A stretch of DNA of 64,000 nt from Jacaranda mimosifolia (Eukaryota > Streptophyta > Magnoliopsida > Lamiales > Bignoniaceae), in assembly GCA_018894105.1 (NCBI GenBank), contig CM032120.1, positions 26,124,710-26,188,709 on the forward strand. Reading direction: 5' to 3'. Shown here piece by piece: positions 1 through 11,413 of the stretch (within the stretch, counting starts at the first letter, position 1; each line of letters begins with the position of its first letter). A program made the translations under genes and the position numbers. A model generated the notes under the pieces. That model saw nothing but the letters and a program-made list of their open reading frames with translations, made no database searches and was not told the DNA's origin.

Positions 1-953
1 CAACTCAATTAAAACCAATTGCTTTTGAATCTCTGTCCAAGTTGTTCGACTATCCAATGAACAGAAAGCCACAAAATTGAAAGTTGAAACTGCAAGCTTG
101 AGCCTTGAATCCACAGATTAGAATGCATTTTAACAACATGAAAGGTGATTTTGTTTATTCAATTTCATTGTCCATTGCTATTAATTTCTTAGGAGTTGCT
201 CAATTTCATGCTATACATTTCCATAACCTCGCATCTGTCACTGTACTGGTGTAATATACAGCTTCTGTTCAACAAGAATCCGATTATAGACATAACCTCC
301 CACAGACTTTCAAAGTTTACCCCTTTTGGCACCATGTTAAAGGGTTGAACACTTCTTTATCCATTGTGGACTTTCTTGTACACTTGCATTATTCACCTAA
401 ACTAGAAAGCTATTGGCGACATTCTCCAGTCAAACTTAGTGATCAGACTACAACAAGCAGCAAATCTTTACACAACATTTATTCCAGTTGATGAGGCATT
501 ACATAAAGAACGTGGATAAATGAATAACCAATGGCAAATAGGGGTCTGCGTCCCACTTTTGCAGAGCATCCATGCTCAGATGGATTCCAGACTCTTATAG
601 AGCCTGTTGCATCCAAATAAGCTTGACAGGACAACTCGTACCAGGTGGCACCACTACAAATGTGCTCATTGCTACACTTTCTATGTGACATTTTTACTAC
701 TTTCCCTACTACGTTTACTCTCAATATTTTAACAATCCATATTCACGTCTAACTTTAAAATGAGAGGGTTTTCGCTGATAAATCACCCTAACAGGTTTGT
801 GATTTGGGTCCAATCGAGAGATTCAACCTGGTTAGAAGAAAGTCCTCCTAACGGTGATTACTCATCACCAGTAAAACAATAAGGGCTTCTTATATAAAGT
901 GTCAGAAGGAAAATAAAATTGGAAAAGAAAAATGAAAATATATTTTCATTAAC
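1..953 (-). other. PYM intron 2 (runs off the left edge)
   Basis: The stretch follows the GTTAAT donor at 953-948. I looked on the minus strand for the expected acidic and coiled-coil PYM exons and found none. An 81-residue open frame at 479-724 resembles nothing in PYM and is most likely chance. Confidence 0.6.
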
Positions 954-1356
954 CTGCTGACGCTTCTCTTTCTTTCTCTCATTCCTCTTAGCAGATTTGG
1001 ACTTAGGTTTCGCTTCCACCACCGGATCATATCCCGGCGGCACCTCCTGCGTTGCCGTCATCTCCTTCCTCCACTGCCACACCACCACAATCAACCACGC
1101 CGAAAACACTCCAATGAAAAAACACACAACGAAACTTAATAGACTACAACAAACTACTCACGAGTGCGCCTTTGGATTGGTAAATGGCGACTTCGTCCTG
1201 AGGAACGTAACCCGCCCGAATCCGAATAGGCTTGCGGAGGGTGCCGTCGGGCCGTCTGGTCGGGGCGAGGATTCTCTCCCCTTCTTTTAGGGTTTTGCCC
1301 AGATCAGCCGTCAACTGCGAGACATCCTCCGCTCCTCCATTTGCGCTATTCGCCAT
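954..1356 (-). CDS. PYM: Partner of Y14 and Mago (PYM/WIBG), first two coding exons
   Basis: PYM binds the Mago-Y14 heterodimer and helps disassemble the exon junction complex. Exon 1 (1356-1162) starts at ATG 1356 with MANSANGG and encodes the Mago-binding N-terminus, including [19 protein letters not shown] and a GYVPQDE motif, as in plant PYM. A GTGAGT donor follows at 1161. Exon 2 (1073-954) follows a GTGGCAG acceptor, in phase, and encodes 40 residues with PPGYDP and a very basic KNERKK-type stretch ([13 protein letters not shown]), also typical of the family. It ends at a GTTAAT donor. The coiled-coil C-terminal exons are not found in 1-953, so they should lie off the left edge and the gene is partial here. 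Both exons are intact. Identification rests on strong motif match to plant PYM proteins from memory. Confidence 0.93.
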
Positions 1357-1662
1357 GCCTACTTTTGCTATTCCTCAGTTATTTATGGGGCAAAATGGTG
1401 TAAGAGAATCTGATTATTAATCAATTAGAGATAATTAGAGAGAGAAAGAGAAATGACTATGGTAGCCACTGTTCGTGAGTGGTGGCAGAAATATAATTGA
1501 ACTGCGAGAGGTTTCATGGCCGTGAGAGCGACTGAGCGAGAGATGCAGAGAGAATACGGAACGGGCCGGATGTCCTAGTTTTGTGGGCCTATATTTCGAA
1601 AGTGTAGAGCTACATTTGGGCCTTTGGGCCCAATACTGTTATCTATACTATCAGATATAGCA

Positions 1663-1785
1663 TAGTAGCTGAGTGGCTTGTGGATTAGTGACATAAGTTT
1701 TTTACATAATATGGGAGATCAGGAGTTTGAGCACTAATGAATTTCTGATGTACGTGTGTATACATAAAATATATATATATAGCAT
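1663..1785 (+). mobile_element. tRNA-derived SINE remnant
   Basis: The stretch has a TAGCTGAGTGG box-A-like sequence near 1666 and a GAGTTTGAGC box-B-like sequence near 1730, at tRNA-promoter spacing. It ends in a short A/TA-rich tail near 1767-1783. This matches the layout of plant tRNA-derived SINEs, about 300 bp upstream of PYM. Target duplications were not resolved, so the ends are approximate. Confidence 0.5.
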
Positions 1786-3078
1786 AACGGTATGGAACCT
1801 GTAATTACACAATTTTAGTCAAATTCTGAATTATCACAATTTTGAGTTTTTTAATTAAATTAAAAAAATTTCATTGGTTGTTAATTTATTTTTAATTTTA
1901 TTTTAATACAACTATCTTATTTATTATAACTAAAAGTTCATATTGTATTTATCCAGAATTACAATAGTAATTTTGATCTCAGGGGATAACTTCAAATATT
2001 CATAATGATATATTTTTCTTTCATCATAAAAGTTCAGAATATCCATAACCATAGATTTAATATTTTATCTCATCATATAAATTTAATTCATAATGTATTT
2101 GGTTATTGTATTCATATTTTACTATCTTTTTATTGCAGTTCTCTTGATTTCTCTAGGTAAAAAGGAAAATTATTTGTGTTCGTTTTATATTTGAATAATG
2201 TAGCTTTATGAAGTATATCATTTTACTAAATAGTTGAAATTAATTCAATTTTTCTATCAAATGAATGAAGAAAAAAAATATTTTTATATGAAACTTACTT
2301 AATTAGATTTAATAAATATATATAATATTATAATTACATAAGTATGCATTTTTTTTATGGGGAATTTACTTAATTATACTTGGTATTTATATTTCAATCT
2401 AAATAAATATTTACTTATATTTATAATATTTTATAAAAATATTTCATTTCTCTATCAGTATATATAAATTATTTATAGAGACATACTTATATATACTTAG
2501 AAACTTAAAATTCATTACTAAATAAAATACTCTTTGATATGATATGTGTATATTCCATATTTTGATAACTTATACTTTGATAATTTTAATAATTAAAATA
2601 ATTGTTCGTGAGTTGGCATAATGAAAAATAATACACACAGTAGACACATTGAGAGTATCTAATAAGTGTCTGTTTAAAGTTGAGTGATTTAATTGAATAA
2701 AAATATTATGGTCAAAATAGGTTGGATATTTTATTTTTTAATTCAACTAAATTTTTTTATTTCAAGAACAATTTAAAATTTATCTAAATATGGTATTTGA
2801 TTATGTAAGTTATGTCAAAACAATGAAATTAATCTTTCATATCAATTTTTTTTATATTTTAAAATTGTAATCACTTTATTTTTAGTTGAAGTATACATTC
2901 TTGAATTGTATCTATATTTTAATTAAATAATTATCTCCTTATAACACCTTAAAATTTTAAATATGCTTATAATTTGTAAAATAAATTATATTAAATATAT
3001 ATTGCACAAATGAAAAAGCGACTTTGCAATCATGATTACTTTTTACATGTTATAATTCACTTAAAACACTTTATAGCT
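1786..3078. other. AT-rich intergenic stretch, nothing recognised
   Basis: It is very AT-rich with no protein-like open frame, repeat pair or RNA gene that I could recognise. It ends at the MULE target duplication. Confidence 0.6.
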
Positions 3079-3088
3079 TACCAATTTC
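3079..3088. repeat. MULE target-site duplication, left copy
   Basis: TACCAATTTC immediately precedes the GGCAAAAATG terminus and is repeated at 9345-9354. Confidence 0.93.
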
Positions 3089-3341
3089 GGCAAAAATGCA
3101 GTTTTGGTCCCAAACTTTAGGTACAATAGCAAAATGGGTACCATTCTTTTTAAAATATCCAAAATAAGTCCCATAATTAACTGTACAATTGCATAAATAG
3201 TCCAGCCGTCAACTTTTTGACAGATTTTGCACTTGAGGTGCACATGCCCGTTAAATCTGCCACCGTGTACAAATGGAAATTAGAAGGAATCCAATGTGGC
3301 CAAGTGTAATTTGGAGGGAAGCCACGTTGGATTAAATATCA
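3089..3341 (+). repeat. MULE left terminal inverted repeat
   Basis: It matches the reverse complement of 9093-9344 with only scattered mismatches and small gaps, ending at ATTAAATATCA on both sides. In MULEs such long TIRs hold transposase-binding sites and promoters for the internal genes. Confidence 0.93.
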
Positions 3342-4000
3342 GAACATCAAAATTTGGATCAATTGTGAGGAAATAAAAATTAGGAGAAAAGGTGATTTCC
3401 CCCAATTTCTGAGACAAAATCGCTCGAACAAAAAAAATCCTAGTTCAATATTTCATGCTTCAAAACCCCCGCTTCTCTCTAAAATCAAGTCCAACAAATC
3501 TTGTGCCCGTTCCATCAGCTGCACGAAGGAGAGCAAAGAGCAACAAGAGGATAGGAAACTTGGCAAGATCGACAGCCATGTTGCGGGCGCAATATGTGGT
3601 TAGGTCCGAACCAATAAACTATAGTAAGTTTTTCACTTCCTAAAATTTTCCTTTACTTTTATAGTTGTTTTATATGGGAGTTTGTATGATTTTTTTGTGG
3701 TTTCCCATTTTGAGATAAAGTATGCTGGGGTTTGTTTTATATGTTAGGGTTTGTGTACTTTTTAGCTTCGAGTGGTCCTTTTTTTAACTAATGCATGTCA
3801 TTGTTTGGTTTGCTTCGTGGTACCATGTCCTGTACATGTGTGTTTTATTCTTCTGTGTAGTAGGGCTAGGGGACATATATTATTCTTCTTCGTAGTAGGG
3901 CCAGGGGGATAGAAAAATGATAATATATTAGTGTTGTGGTCCCCTTCAGACATAGTATTGAAAATATTGAATATGCATATAGTTTCTTATTTGTCTGCAT

Positions 4001-7000
4001 GTGCTTTATTGTGTGCTGATTTTCTTTTTCCTTTATGCTGTAGGAAAAGGAAATTGCTTAACCACTTTATTAATTCATCATAGTGGTGAACTTGTATTTG
4101 CACCTAAAGTAGAATATAAGGGAGGAACAATTAGTGCATTTGACCATGTTGACCTTAGAACTATATGTTTGGCTCATCTTAATAGGTTTTGTGAACAATT
4201 GGGATATAAGGGGGAGAGAAAATATTATAGGATTGATCATTTGCACAAATTTAGGATAATTCTATTTGAAACTTATCTTTTTCAATTAATTGATTATTAT
4301 TATTATGAAAATGAAATGCACTTGTACTTAGATGCTGTGAAAGATGTTGATGACCATGCACTTAATGAACAACATTTAGTTGTAGAAGGACTTCCAAATG
4401 ACATTAATGAGCAGAATGTCCAAACTGAGCCTATTCCTGATGCATGTGATCCAGATTTCAGATTTATTGATGAATATGAGGATGGCAGGGACTGGGGTTT
4501 AGATGATTTAGAGATTAGAGATGAGGATAATGTTGGTGAGGCTGCTGGGGATGGTGAGGCTAATGAGGATCCTATGGAGTTCAGAGGGGGAGAAATTGAT
4601 GTTGGGGAGGGTAGAGAGAGTGATTTCAGTGACAGTGACTACATGTTAGGTAGTGAATTTAGTAGTGAAGATGGGATGGATGATGTGTTATTTGAGAAGC
4701 ACATTGATAAGGATGTAGAGTGGGTAGGACCTGATCAAGAAGAACACAATGAGCATAATAGCAGCAAAGACATGTCCTCTGAACCTAAAACTGATAATCT
4801 GTCAAGTGGTGAGGATTTTAAGAGTGGTGTTGGTTCAGATGATGGGAAGAAGGAAAAAACCTACCCTGTATTCAACCCCTCTGACACCTTTGATCCTATC
4901 TTTGACATATGGATGATATTTAGTAATAAAAAAGAGTCCAGGGAAGCTGTACAGTCACATGCTATCAAGACTGGCAGGAATTTAAAAATTACACAAAATG
5001 ATAAAAGAAGGGTGTATGCAAGGTGTAGTGATAAGGGCTGTGATTGGCACATTAATGCACTTAAAGTGAAGAATGAGTTTTCTTTTCAAATTAGGGAATA
5101 CAAACCTTATCATAAATGTGGGAGGTCTTATAGCGTGCACAATGTTAAGTCTAAGTGGTTGTCTAAGAAGTATGAAGAAACTTTTAGGTCTGATCCTAAG
5201 AGAGACACAAAGGGTTTTAGAAATGATGTTATTAAGGATATAAGATGTCATGTGTCAAAGTATCAGGCATATAGAGCAAAGATGAGGGCTTTAAAGTCAA
5301 TTGAGGGTAATTGTGATGAACAATATGCTAAATTGTGGGATTATGCAGAGGCTTTGAGGTCAAAGAATCTTGGTTCTACTGTTGTGATGGAATTAAATGA
5401 TCAAGTAGATGACAATGGCTTGAGAAAATTTGAAAAAAATTATGTCTGTTTTCAAGCCTTAAAACAGGGCTTCATGGTAGGCAGTAGACCCATCATAGGT
5501 GTAGATTGATGCCATTTAAAGGGGCCACATGGTGGAGTACTGCTTATTGCAGTTTCCATTGACCCAAACAATAGCCTGTTCCCAGAGGCTTATACAGTGG
5601 TGTGTCGTGAGACTAGAGAGGCTTGGGAATGGTTTTTGTGGCTTCTTAAAGATGATTTGAAGATTGAGAGAGAGATGTCTTTACTTTCATATCAGACAAG
5701 CAAAAGGGGCTTATACCTGCCTTTGAGTCAGTTTTCCCAAGTGCTGACAACAGGTTTTGTGTGAGGCACCTTCATGGCAATATGAAGACTGCTGGTTTTA
5801 AGGGATTAGCTTACAAAAGAGGGCTATGGAGAGCTGCTAAGACTAGTACAGTGGCAGAATTTAAAGAAAGGTTGAAAGAACTTGCTGAATTGGATCCCAA
5901 GTGTGTAGAATGGTTGCAAGATAAACCTCCATCACAGTGGTCAAGATCCCATTTTAATCCATTTCCAAAATGTGATATGCTTTTAAATAATGTGTGTGAG
6001 ACGTTTAATTCCAATATTCTTGAAGCAAGGGATAAGCCAATTTTGACTATGTTGGAGTGGATTAAGGAGTATTTGATGAGTGGGCTTGAGCAAAATAGGG
6101 ATAGATGTGAAAGAAAATGGGAGGGAAGAAGATTGTGTCCTATAATTAAGAAGATCCTTGGGAAGAACATGAATAAGGCAGCTAATTACATTCCTATTAA
6201 GTCTAATGACTGGCTATATGAGATTAATTGTTATGATGGAGCAAGATATACTATTGATTTGAAGGCTCATAGTTAATCATGTAGAAAGTGGGACTTGAGT
6301 GGCATTCCATGTAAACATGGAATGAGTGCAATATGTAGCCAGAGTCTTGATCCTGAGGACTTTGTGCACAATTGTTACACTGTGGATACTTACAACCAAG
6401 TTTATGAGCCAACCATATGTCCAATGAATGGGCCTAGACTTGTGGGATCAAACTGGATTCATTCCACCTCTTCCACCAAATTTTGGAAGAAAGAAAGGAA
6501 GACCTAAAAGAGCAAGAAGACTTGAGGTTGATGAGCAACCAAAGAAGAAGAAGAGCAAAGCTGACCCCTCTAACAAGACAATCAAAATGAAGAGGCAGAA
6601 ATGGAGTGTTACCTGCAAGTTTTGTGGGGCAAGTGGGCACAACAAAAAAGGGTGCCAATGGAGGAAATTTACAGAAGAGTTTCCTACTGATGATGAACAG
6701 AATGATGAACATGAAGAACTAACACAAGCTGAAGACATCCCACTATTGACACAAGAAGATCAAACATAAGAGCCAATACAACAGGGAAGCAAATTCATTG
6801 TAAGTATAATTATGTGTTAACTTATATGTTACTAATTAATTGATTAATATTGAGATTGTAATCAATATATTATGTTGACAGGCAAGGAAGAGGACAAGTG
6901 CAGCAAAGCAGTCATTGGAGAATGTACATGTTTAGCAGGTTTTTTAGCTTTACTCAACTTTATTTATTTATTTATTTATTTATTTTGTAGGAAATTTTGC

Positions 7001-7846
7001 TTTATATTTGTCTCTTCTTGTATGCAGGCCACTACCAATGATAATGTTGGAGAGGGTATAAGCCAGCCTTTGGGGAGTGTGCATGTTCATCAGGCAAACA
7101 AAATGCTTTTTTAATTTTATTTTTTCAGGAAATTTTGCTTTACATTTTTGTGCTTGTATACAGGATACTTGCAATACTGATGTTGGAGAGAGTATGAACT
7201 AGCAGCCATTGGGGAATGTGCAAGTTCAGCAGGTTACTAAGCTTATTTATTTTTATTTTTATGTGATTTTTTTTTATTAAAACTGGCTCCTTTTGCATGA
7301 AGGTTACTAACAGTGGACTAAAGGCCCCAACAAATGTCTAGCAAGGTGCAATAAGGTTCAATAGTGCAACAAGGAGAGATGAAAATGTAAGTATGTCAAG
7401 CTTTGAGATTAAGTTGGTGTGTTTGATATGAAGTTTCTTGCACAAGCCATTTCTATTAAGGGACTTGTAACTGTGTCATTGTTTTTTGTACAGGTCACTT
7501 TAAGAGAGTTAAGATCAAAAAAAGGGATGACTTGAGGAGTAAGCAGCCATTTAACCATCCTAGCCAGCAAATGAAACCACCTTCAGGTCTTGTGCCTCAT
7601 TCAATTCCTATTCCAACAACATCAATGCACTCCAAATTTAATATTAGAGCTCCTGCACCAATGGCTCCTCATCCTCATGCCATAAAGGAGACGACTTCCA
7701 ACACTGCTAGGGAAATTTCTTCTGTGCCTGTGATCGTTAAAGATGGAAAGAAGTATGTGACTGTGTTTAACTTGAATGCTGCAATATCAAAATCCACACA
7801 AGGAAAGAAGAATGATCCTAAAAATAAGAAAGTTGGATTTGTGTAA
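4001..7846 (+). pseudogene. MULE transposase (mudrA-like), decayed
   Basis: The coding part probably begins after an acceptor at 4041-4043. Domains in order: an N-terminal PB1-like domain (LIHHSGE, then FDHVDL, about 4070-4350), a long acidic linker, a MuDR zinc-binding domain (about 4905-5130, ending PYHKCGRS), the DDE core, a SWIM finger (6277-6330, CRKWDLSGIPCKHG) and a CCHC knuckle (6614-6655). Catalytic positions are visible: D in GVD (5504-5506), D at 5695-5697 and E in CETFN (5998-6000). Breaks: TGA at 5507-5509 where the family has Gly before CHLKG; a frameshift in the GA run near 5667-5676; a TAA at 6274-6276 at the first SWIM Cys; a frameshift near 6435. Repeated short exons follow, then a 104-residue C-terminal exon (7532-7846). 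It cannot make full transposase. Confidence 0.92.
6880..7240 (+). repeat. Repeated short exon-intron units in the MULE transposase 3' part
   Basis: Three related blocks occur near 6885-6940, 7028-7095 and 7164-7235. Each has a core like ATGTTGGAGAG...GGGGA/GTGTGCA/G..TTCA/TCAGCAGG, separated by T-rich intron-like DNA with repeated GGAAATTTTGCTTTA. They look like internally duplicated mini-exons; the third carries an in-frame stop in one reading. Confidence 0.6.
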
Positions 7847-8604
7847 AGTTGATGGTTTTTGGTATGCCTTTAATGCACATTTTTTATGGTGCCTGTAAAT
7901 GTACAATACTTGTGGCTTTTGTTGGTTTTTTGGTCTTTGGCTGTCTAGTATTGAAGTTCTTTTTGGGCAGGAAATTGTATGTTTTTGGGAGGATCTGGTT
8001 AGAATTGGAAACTGGAAGTTGTATTACTAGTGAACTCAGTTTTACTTAATGGAATTGATGCAATTGAAGCTTTAAAGTTCAAAGCTTTGGTTTGGTTATT
8101 TTGACAAATTTTAGGTTTCCAGGTTACTAAATCTCTTCTCAGAACACTTGTTATTTAGTAGAGAACCTACTTATAATTGTCTCCTCTTGTATGCACAAAT
8201 AAGTGAATACACAAAAACATAGCCACTTGCCATAAAAAAGAAAAAAAAAAAAAAAAACCCAACTTGCCCAAACTTCAGAAACTTTAATTAATTAACGAAA
8301 TTAAATTTAGTAACATTAATTAATTCATGTAACCAAAATGCAAAAGAGAACCATACTGGGAAAAGGTTCTTCAATTCACTTTACTAACTGGGGAATTTTT
8401 TTCAATTGTCACTACACCAAGACTTTCATAGTACACACAAGACCATTACATCTTAAACATACATAAAAACAAATCACAACACAATACATTAACATAACCT
8501 ACAGTGGACCCAAGTTTACATTTCATTTTTCTTCCCAACATAGATAGTAGATTTGAGCAAACTGAATTCCAATTCAGCCTTCTTTGCTATCCTCATTTTT
8601 CCCT

Positions 8605-8964
8605 TCAAAACAACCATTTGAAGACAAAAGGCATCCAAGACAAAACCAACAACCGAAGGTACATATTTCTCCTTCTTCTCAACTGTGCATTTTCGCCCTC
8701 CAACTCTATCACTCTAACCTTCAATTTCGGTATTTGAGCCTCCATTTCATTAATCCTTCGTAATAATCCAGGTATTATAGTTTTTGCCCTTGCACAAATG
8801 GGCTTATCTTCCCACACGAAAAACCCACAACCATTACTTTTGGTAGAGTTGGCACCTACCAGGAACCTCCTTCCAGGATTCTCATTTGTCCATGATGTTC
8901 TCAAGCGAGCTTGGTTTCCATAGTAGCACATTGCATTTGCTTGTGTTGAGGAGGCAAAAGACAT
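8605..8964 (-). CDS. GRF-type zinc finger, coiled-coil, membrane protein carried in the MULE
   Basis: This is an intact 119-residue frame starting at ATG 8964. Residues about 12-58 match the GRF zinc-finger pattern seen in plant proteins: MCYYGNQARLRTSWT, then NPGRRFLVG, then CGFFVWED. Two of the usual zinc ligands appear changed (the second Cys is Tyr; the Cys after the RRF/RFY core is absent). Residues about 65-97 are heptad-like and charged (coiled coil). The C-terminus is hydrophobic (YLRLLVLSWMPFVF), a likely membrane anchor. GRF domains bind nucleic acid in other proteins; the role here is unknown. It converges on the transposase gene and lies just inside the right TIR, the position of mudrB in MuDR. 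Confidence 0.75.
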   Translation of the reverse strand: MSFASSTQANAMCYYGNQARLRTSWTNENPGRRFLVGANSTKSNGCGFFVWEDKPICARAKTIIPGLLRRINEMEAQIPKLKVRVIELEGENAQLRRRRNMYLRLLVLSWMPFVFKWLF

Positions 8965-9092
8965 TCTTCACCGAGATTCACAATACTCTGCTATACTTGT
9001 GTTGACAGAAAGAACAAATGGGAAATGGGAGAGAAAGAAACAAGGAAAGTGAAATGGAGAAGAAGGAAATTAGGGCTTTTTTGACCGATTTA

Positions 9093-9344
9093 TGATATTT
9101 AATCCAACGTGGCTTCCCTCCAAATTCCACTTGGCCACATTGGATTTCCTCTAATTTCCATTTGTACACAGTGGCAGATTTAATGGGCATGTGCACGTCA
9201 CGTGCAAAATCTGTCAAAAAGTTGACGGCTGGACTATTTATGCAATTGTACAGTTAATTATGGGACTTATTTTGATATTTTAAAAAGAATGGTACCTATT
9301 TTGCTATTGTACCTAAAGTTTGGGACCAAAACTGCATTTTTGCC
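9093..9344 (-). repeat. MULE right terminal inverted repeat
   Basis: Partner of 3089-3341. The GRF gene start (8964) lies about 130 bp inside this repeat, so the repeat is the likely promoter region for that gene. Confidence 0.93.
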
Positions 9345-9354
9345 TACCAATTTC
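9345..9354. repeat. MULE target-site duplication, right copy
   Basis: TACCAATTTC immediately follows the right terminus and is identical to 3079-3088. Confidence 0.93.
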
Positions 9355-10826
9355 TTATAAGAAGAATAATATACCTATTTTGTACTATATCAAATCATTA
9401 TGTTCGTAATAAAGAGTTTAAAATTTAATAAATAAATAATTTTACATTAGTTGATATGTAAATTCTAAACTTATAAAAGTTTTCAAATTTAATTATTTTT
9501 AAGATAATCTCCTATAAACATACAAAATATTTATGGATAAAATCATATATGTAGAATATTAATATTCTAGTTTGAATTTAAAGTATACCATAAATATGAG
9601 GAACTACTTTCCACAACTTCTAAGATCTCTTAATTTTTATTTTTATATTATCAACATTTTCAACTTTAGAAGTTTTAAACAGTTAACACAATAATAAAAA
9701 AAGTATTATCAAATATTTGAATCAAATTTCTTTTAGGATACATAGATATATTAGTGGTGTAGTTGAAATTTTCAAAAGTTTAATGAATAAACACTTAAAA
9801 TAGCAAATTATGTCAGCCTTTATATTTGAGTACATTTATTTGCAAATTTGTTAATATCTAGGTCATATTTTTTCACATTTTGTTTAATAAGAATTTACAA
9901 CATAATATTTTATATATACATATTTGGTAGGAATAGTATTAGATCAATAAATTTTTATTCAAACTATTTCATTTTGTGTTTAATGAGATATTGATTTGTA
10001 TTATGTATTAACTTAAATACTAAAAAAATAAATATTATTTTATAATAATTCACATAATATGTAAAACATGTTATTTGATAATCTTAAAGTGATAAAGAAA
10101 ATCCCTAAACAAAAATAATAAACTTAACATATTGACAAATAATTATTTTAAATCCTCAAGTGTTATAAAAATTGTTTGTATGGCCTTTACATCATTAACA
10201 AAATCATACTAAAGATTTTTTATATTTAAAAAAAATAAAAAAATAGTTTGCTTAAATATCATAAAAAATTAATTTTTTATTAATTTATTCTTATTAGTAT
10301 ATATTTTTTAAATTTTAACAATTTTAAGAATTCATGTATAGTTTATATATCTAAAGGTAGCAACTCTTGATACTCTATGATAACTTTTCCTGTCTACATA
10401 AATTAATTTTTATTTTATATAATGTTTAATTTTTAAAATAATATAATACAATTTTTCACTTTTTGTGTGAGTTGATTATCTATTATTCATTAAGTTTTTA
10501 TGTTTTCAATATTATTCATCAGTTTTTAATTTTTCAAGCATTTATTTTATTTTATTTTGTTTGAGTTGCCTTAAATTTATTGAGTTGTATTTTTGTTATG
10601 AAAAAACATAAGTAATTTTTTATATTTTTATATTTTGCCTTTATAAATGTGATGATGTTGTGACAAGCATGACTTTTCATTGTCTTTGATATTTATACAT
10701 GGTGATTTTGTAGAAAATTTTTCAATTTTGTACCATATATTTTAAAAATATATTGTTAATTAAATTTACTTTGAGATGAAACTAAAATAAAGTATTTAAA
10801 TCACATTTCTAATTATAATTAGTTTA
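9355..10826. other. AT-rich intergenic stretch
   Basis: Very AT-rich. No open frame or RNA gene was recognised. It may be the interior of the Helitron whose 3' end is at 10854. Confidence 0.5.
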
Positions 10827-10854
10827 CTCGTGCATAGCACGAGACACATGCTAG
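10827..10854 (+). mobile_element. Helitron 3' terminus
   Basis: A perfect 7-bp hairpin CTCGTGC-ATA-GCACGAG (10827-10843) is followed by ACACATG and then CTAG before T (10851-10855). That is the diagnostic Helitron 3' end: GC-rich hairpin, short spacer, CTRR, inserted at A|T. The 5' end (TC...) was not located, so element length is unknown. No Rep/helicase frame was seen nearby, so it is probably non-autonomous. Confidence 0.7.
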
Positions 10855-11413
10855 TATTGTATAATGCACAGAATTTTGATCAACTTGAAGAAAACCGATT
10901 ACATGTTCTTATAAAGTATTTAATTAGATGAACTTATTAAAAATTTGAAATATCAGTCTTTAAAATATGAGTTTAATATGTATAAAAACCCATTAAGTAT
11001 TTAATTTTGATTGATGAACTTATAACTAAAAGTGCTTGACCTGAGATTTATAAAGTAATATGGTCCCTAAGTCAAATACAACTTGTCAGTTTTCTCTATT
11101 TGATCAGTCCAATCTCAAAGGAAATCAAACACAAAGTATCAAGATTTAGAAGTTTCAAATTCAAAGGGTTTGCTATCTTTATGCATAAAATCAAACATAG
11201 CTCAATGCGTTTGATAGACACCTCAATAAAAGGAACTAAAAGGTATTTGTACACTATTCAAATATCCAATTCCTTTTATTTAGCCATGAGTAAAAACACA
11301 CCTCTTATGTTATTCGTTTTTGGTAGAATTAAATTCTTATCTATATGATTTTATGGTGTAATTAAATTCATAACATCTTGCCGCCATCTTATGCTTATTC
11401 ACTGGACCTGTAA

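Larger units (their letters stand above)
3089..9344 (+). mobile_element. Mutator-like element (MULE) with two convergent genes
   Basis: This is a complete 6.26-kb MULE. Both ends start GGCAAAAATGCAGTTTTGG and run as inverted repeats for about 253 bp. The 10-bp target duplication TACCAATTTC stands directly outside each end, as expected for Mutator insertions (9-11 bp). Inside are a mudrA-type transposase pseudogene on + and a GRF zinc-finger gene on - that begins close to the right TIR. The convergent layout resembles maize MuDR (mudrA/mudrB), although the second gene is a different family. The transposase is broken, so the element could move only with a transposase supplied elsewhere. The clean target duplication and strongly similar TIRs suggest a fairly young insertion. 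Confidence 0.95.

Noticed and set aside
479..724. 81-residue open frame with several Cys on the minus strand in PYM intron 2
   Set aside because: It does not resemble PYM or any family I know, and no splice sites place it in the gene.
3455..3643. 62-residue basic frame near the MULE left TIR as a first transposase exon
   Set aside because: No recognisable domain and no clear in-phase join to the exon opening at 4044.
4861..6170. Several open frames on the minus strand within the MULE transposase
   Set aside because: They are complements of the coding strand and have no family resemblance.
7849..8049. 66-residue hydrophobic frame after the transposase tail exon
   Set aside because: Low-complexity T-rich DNA with no conserved pattern; likely 3' UTR.
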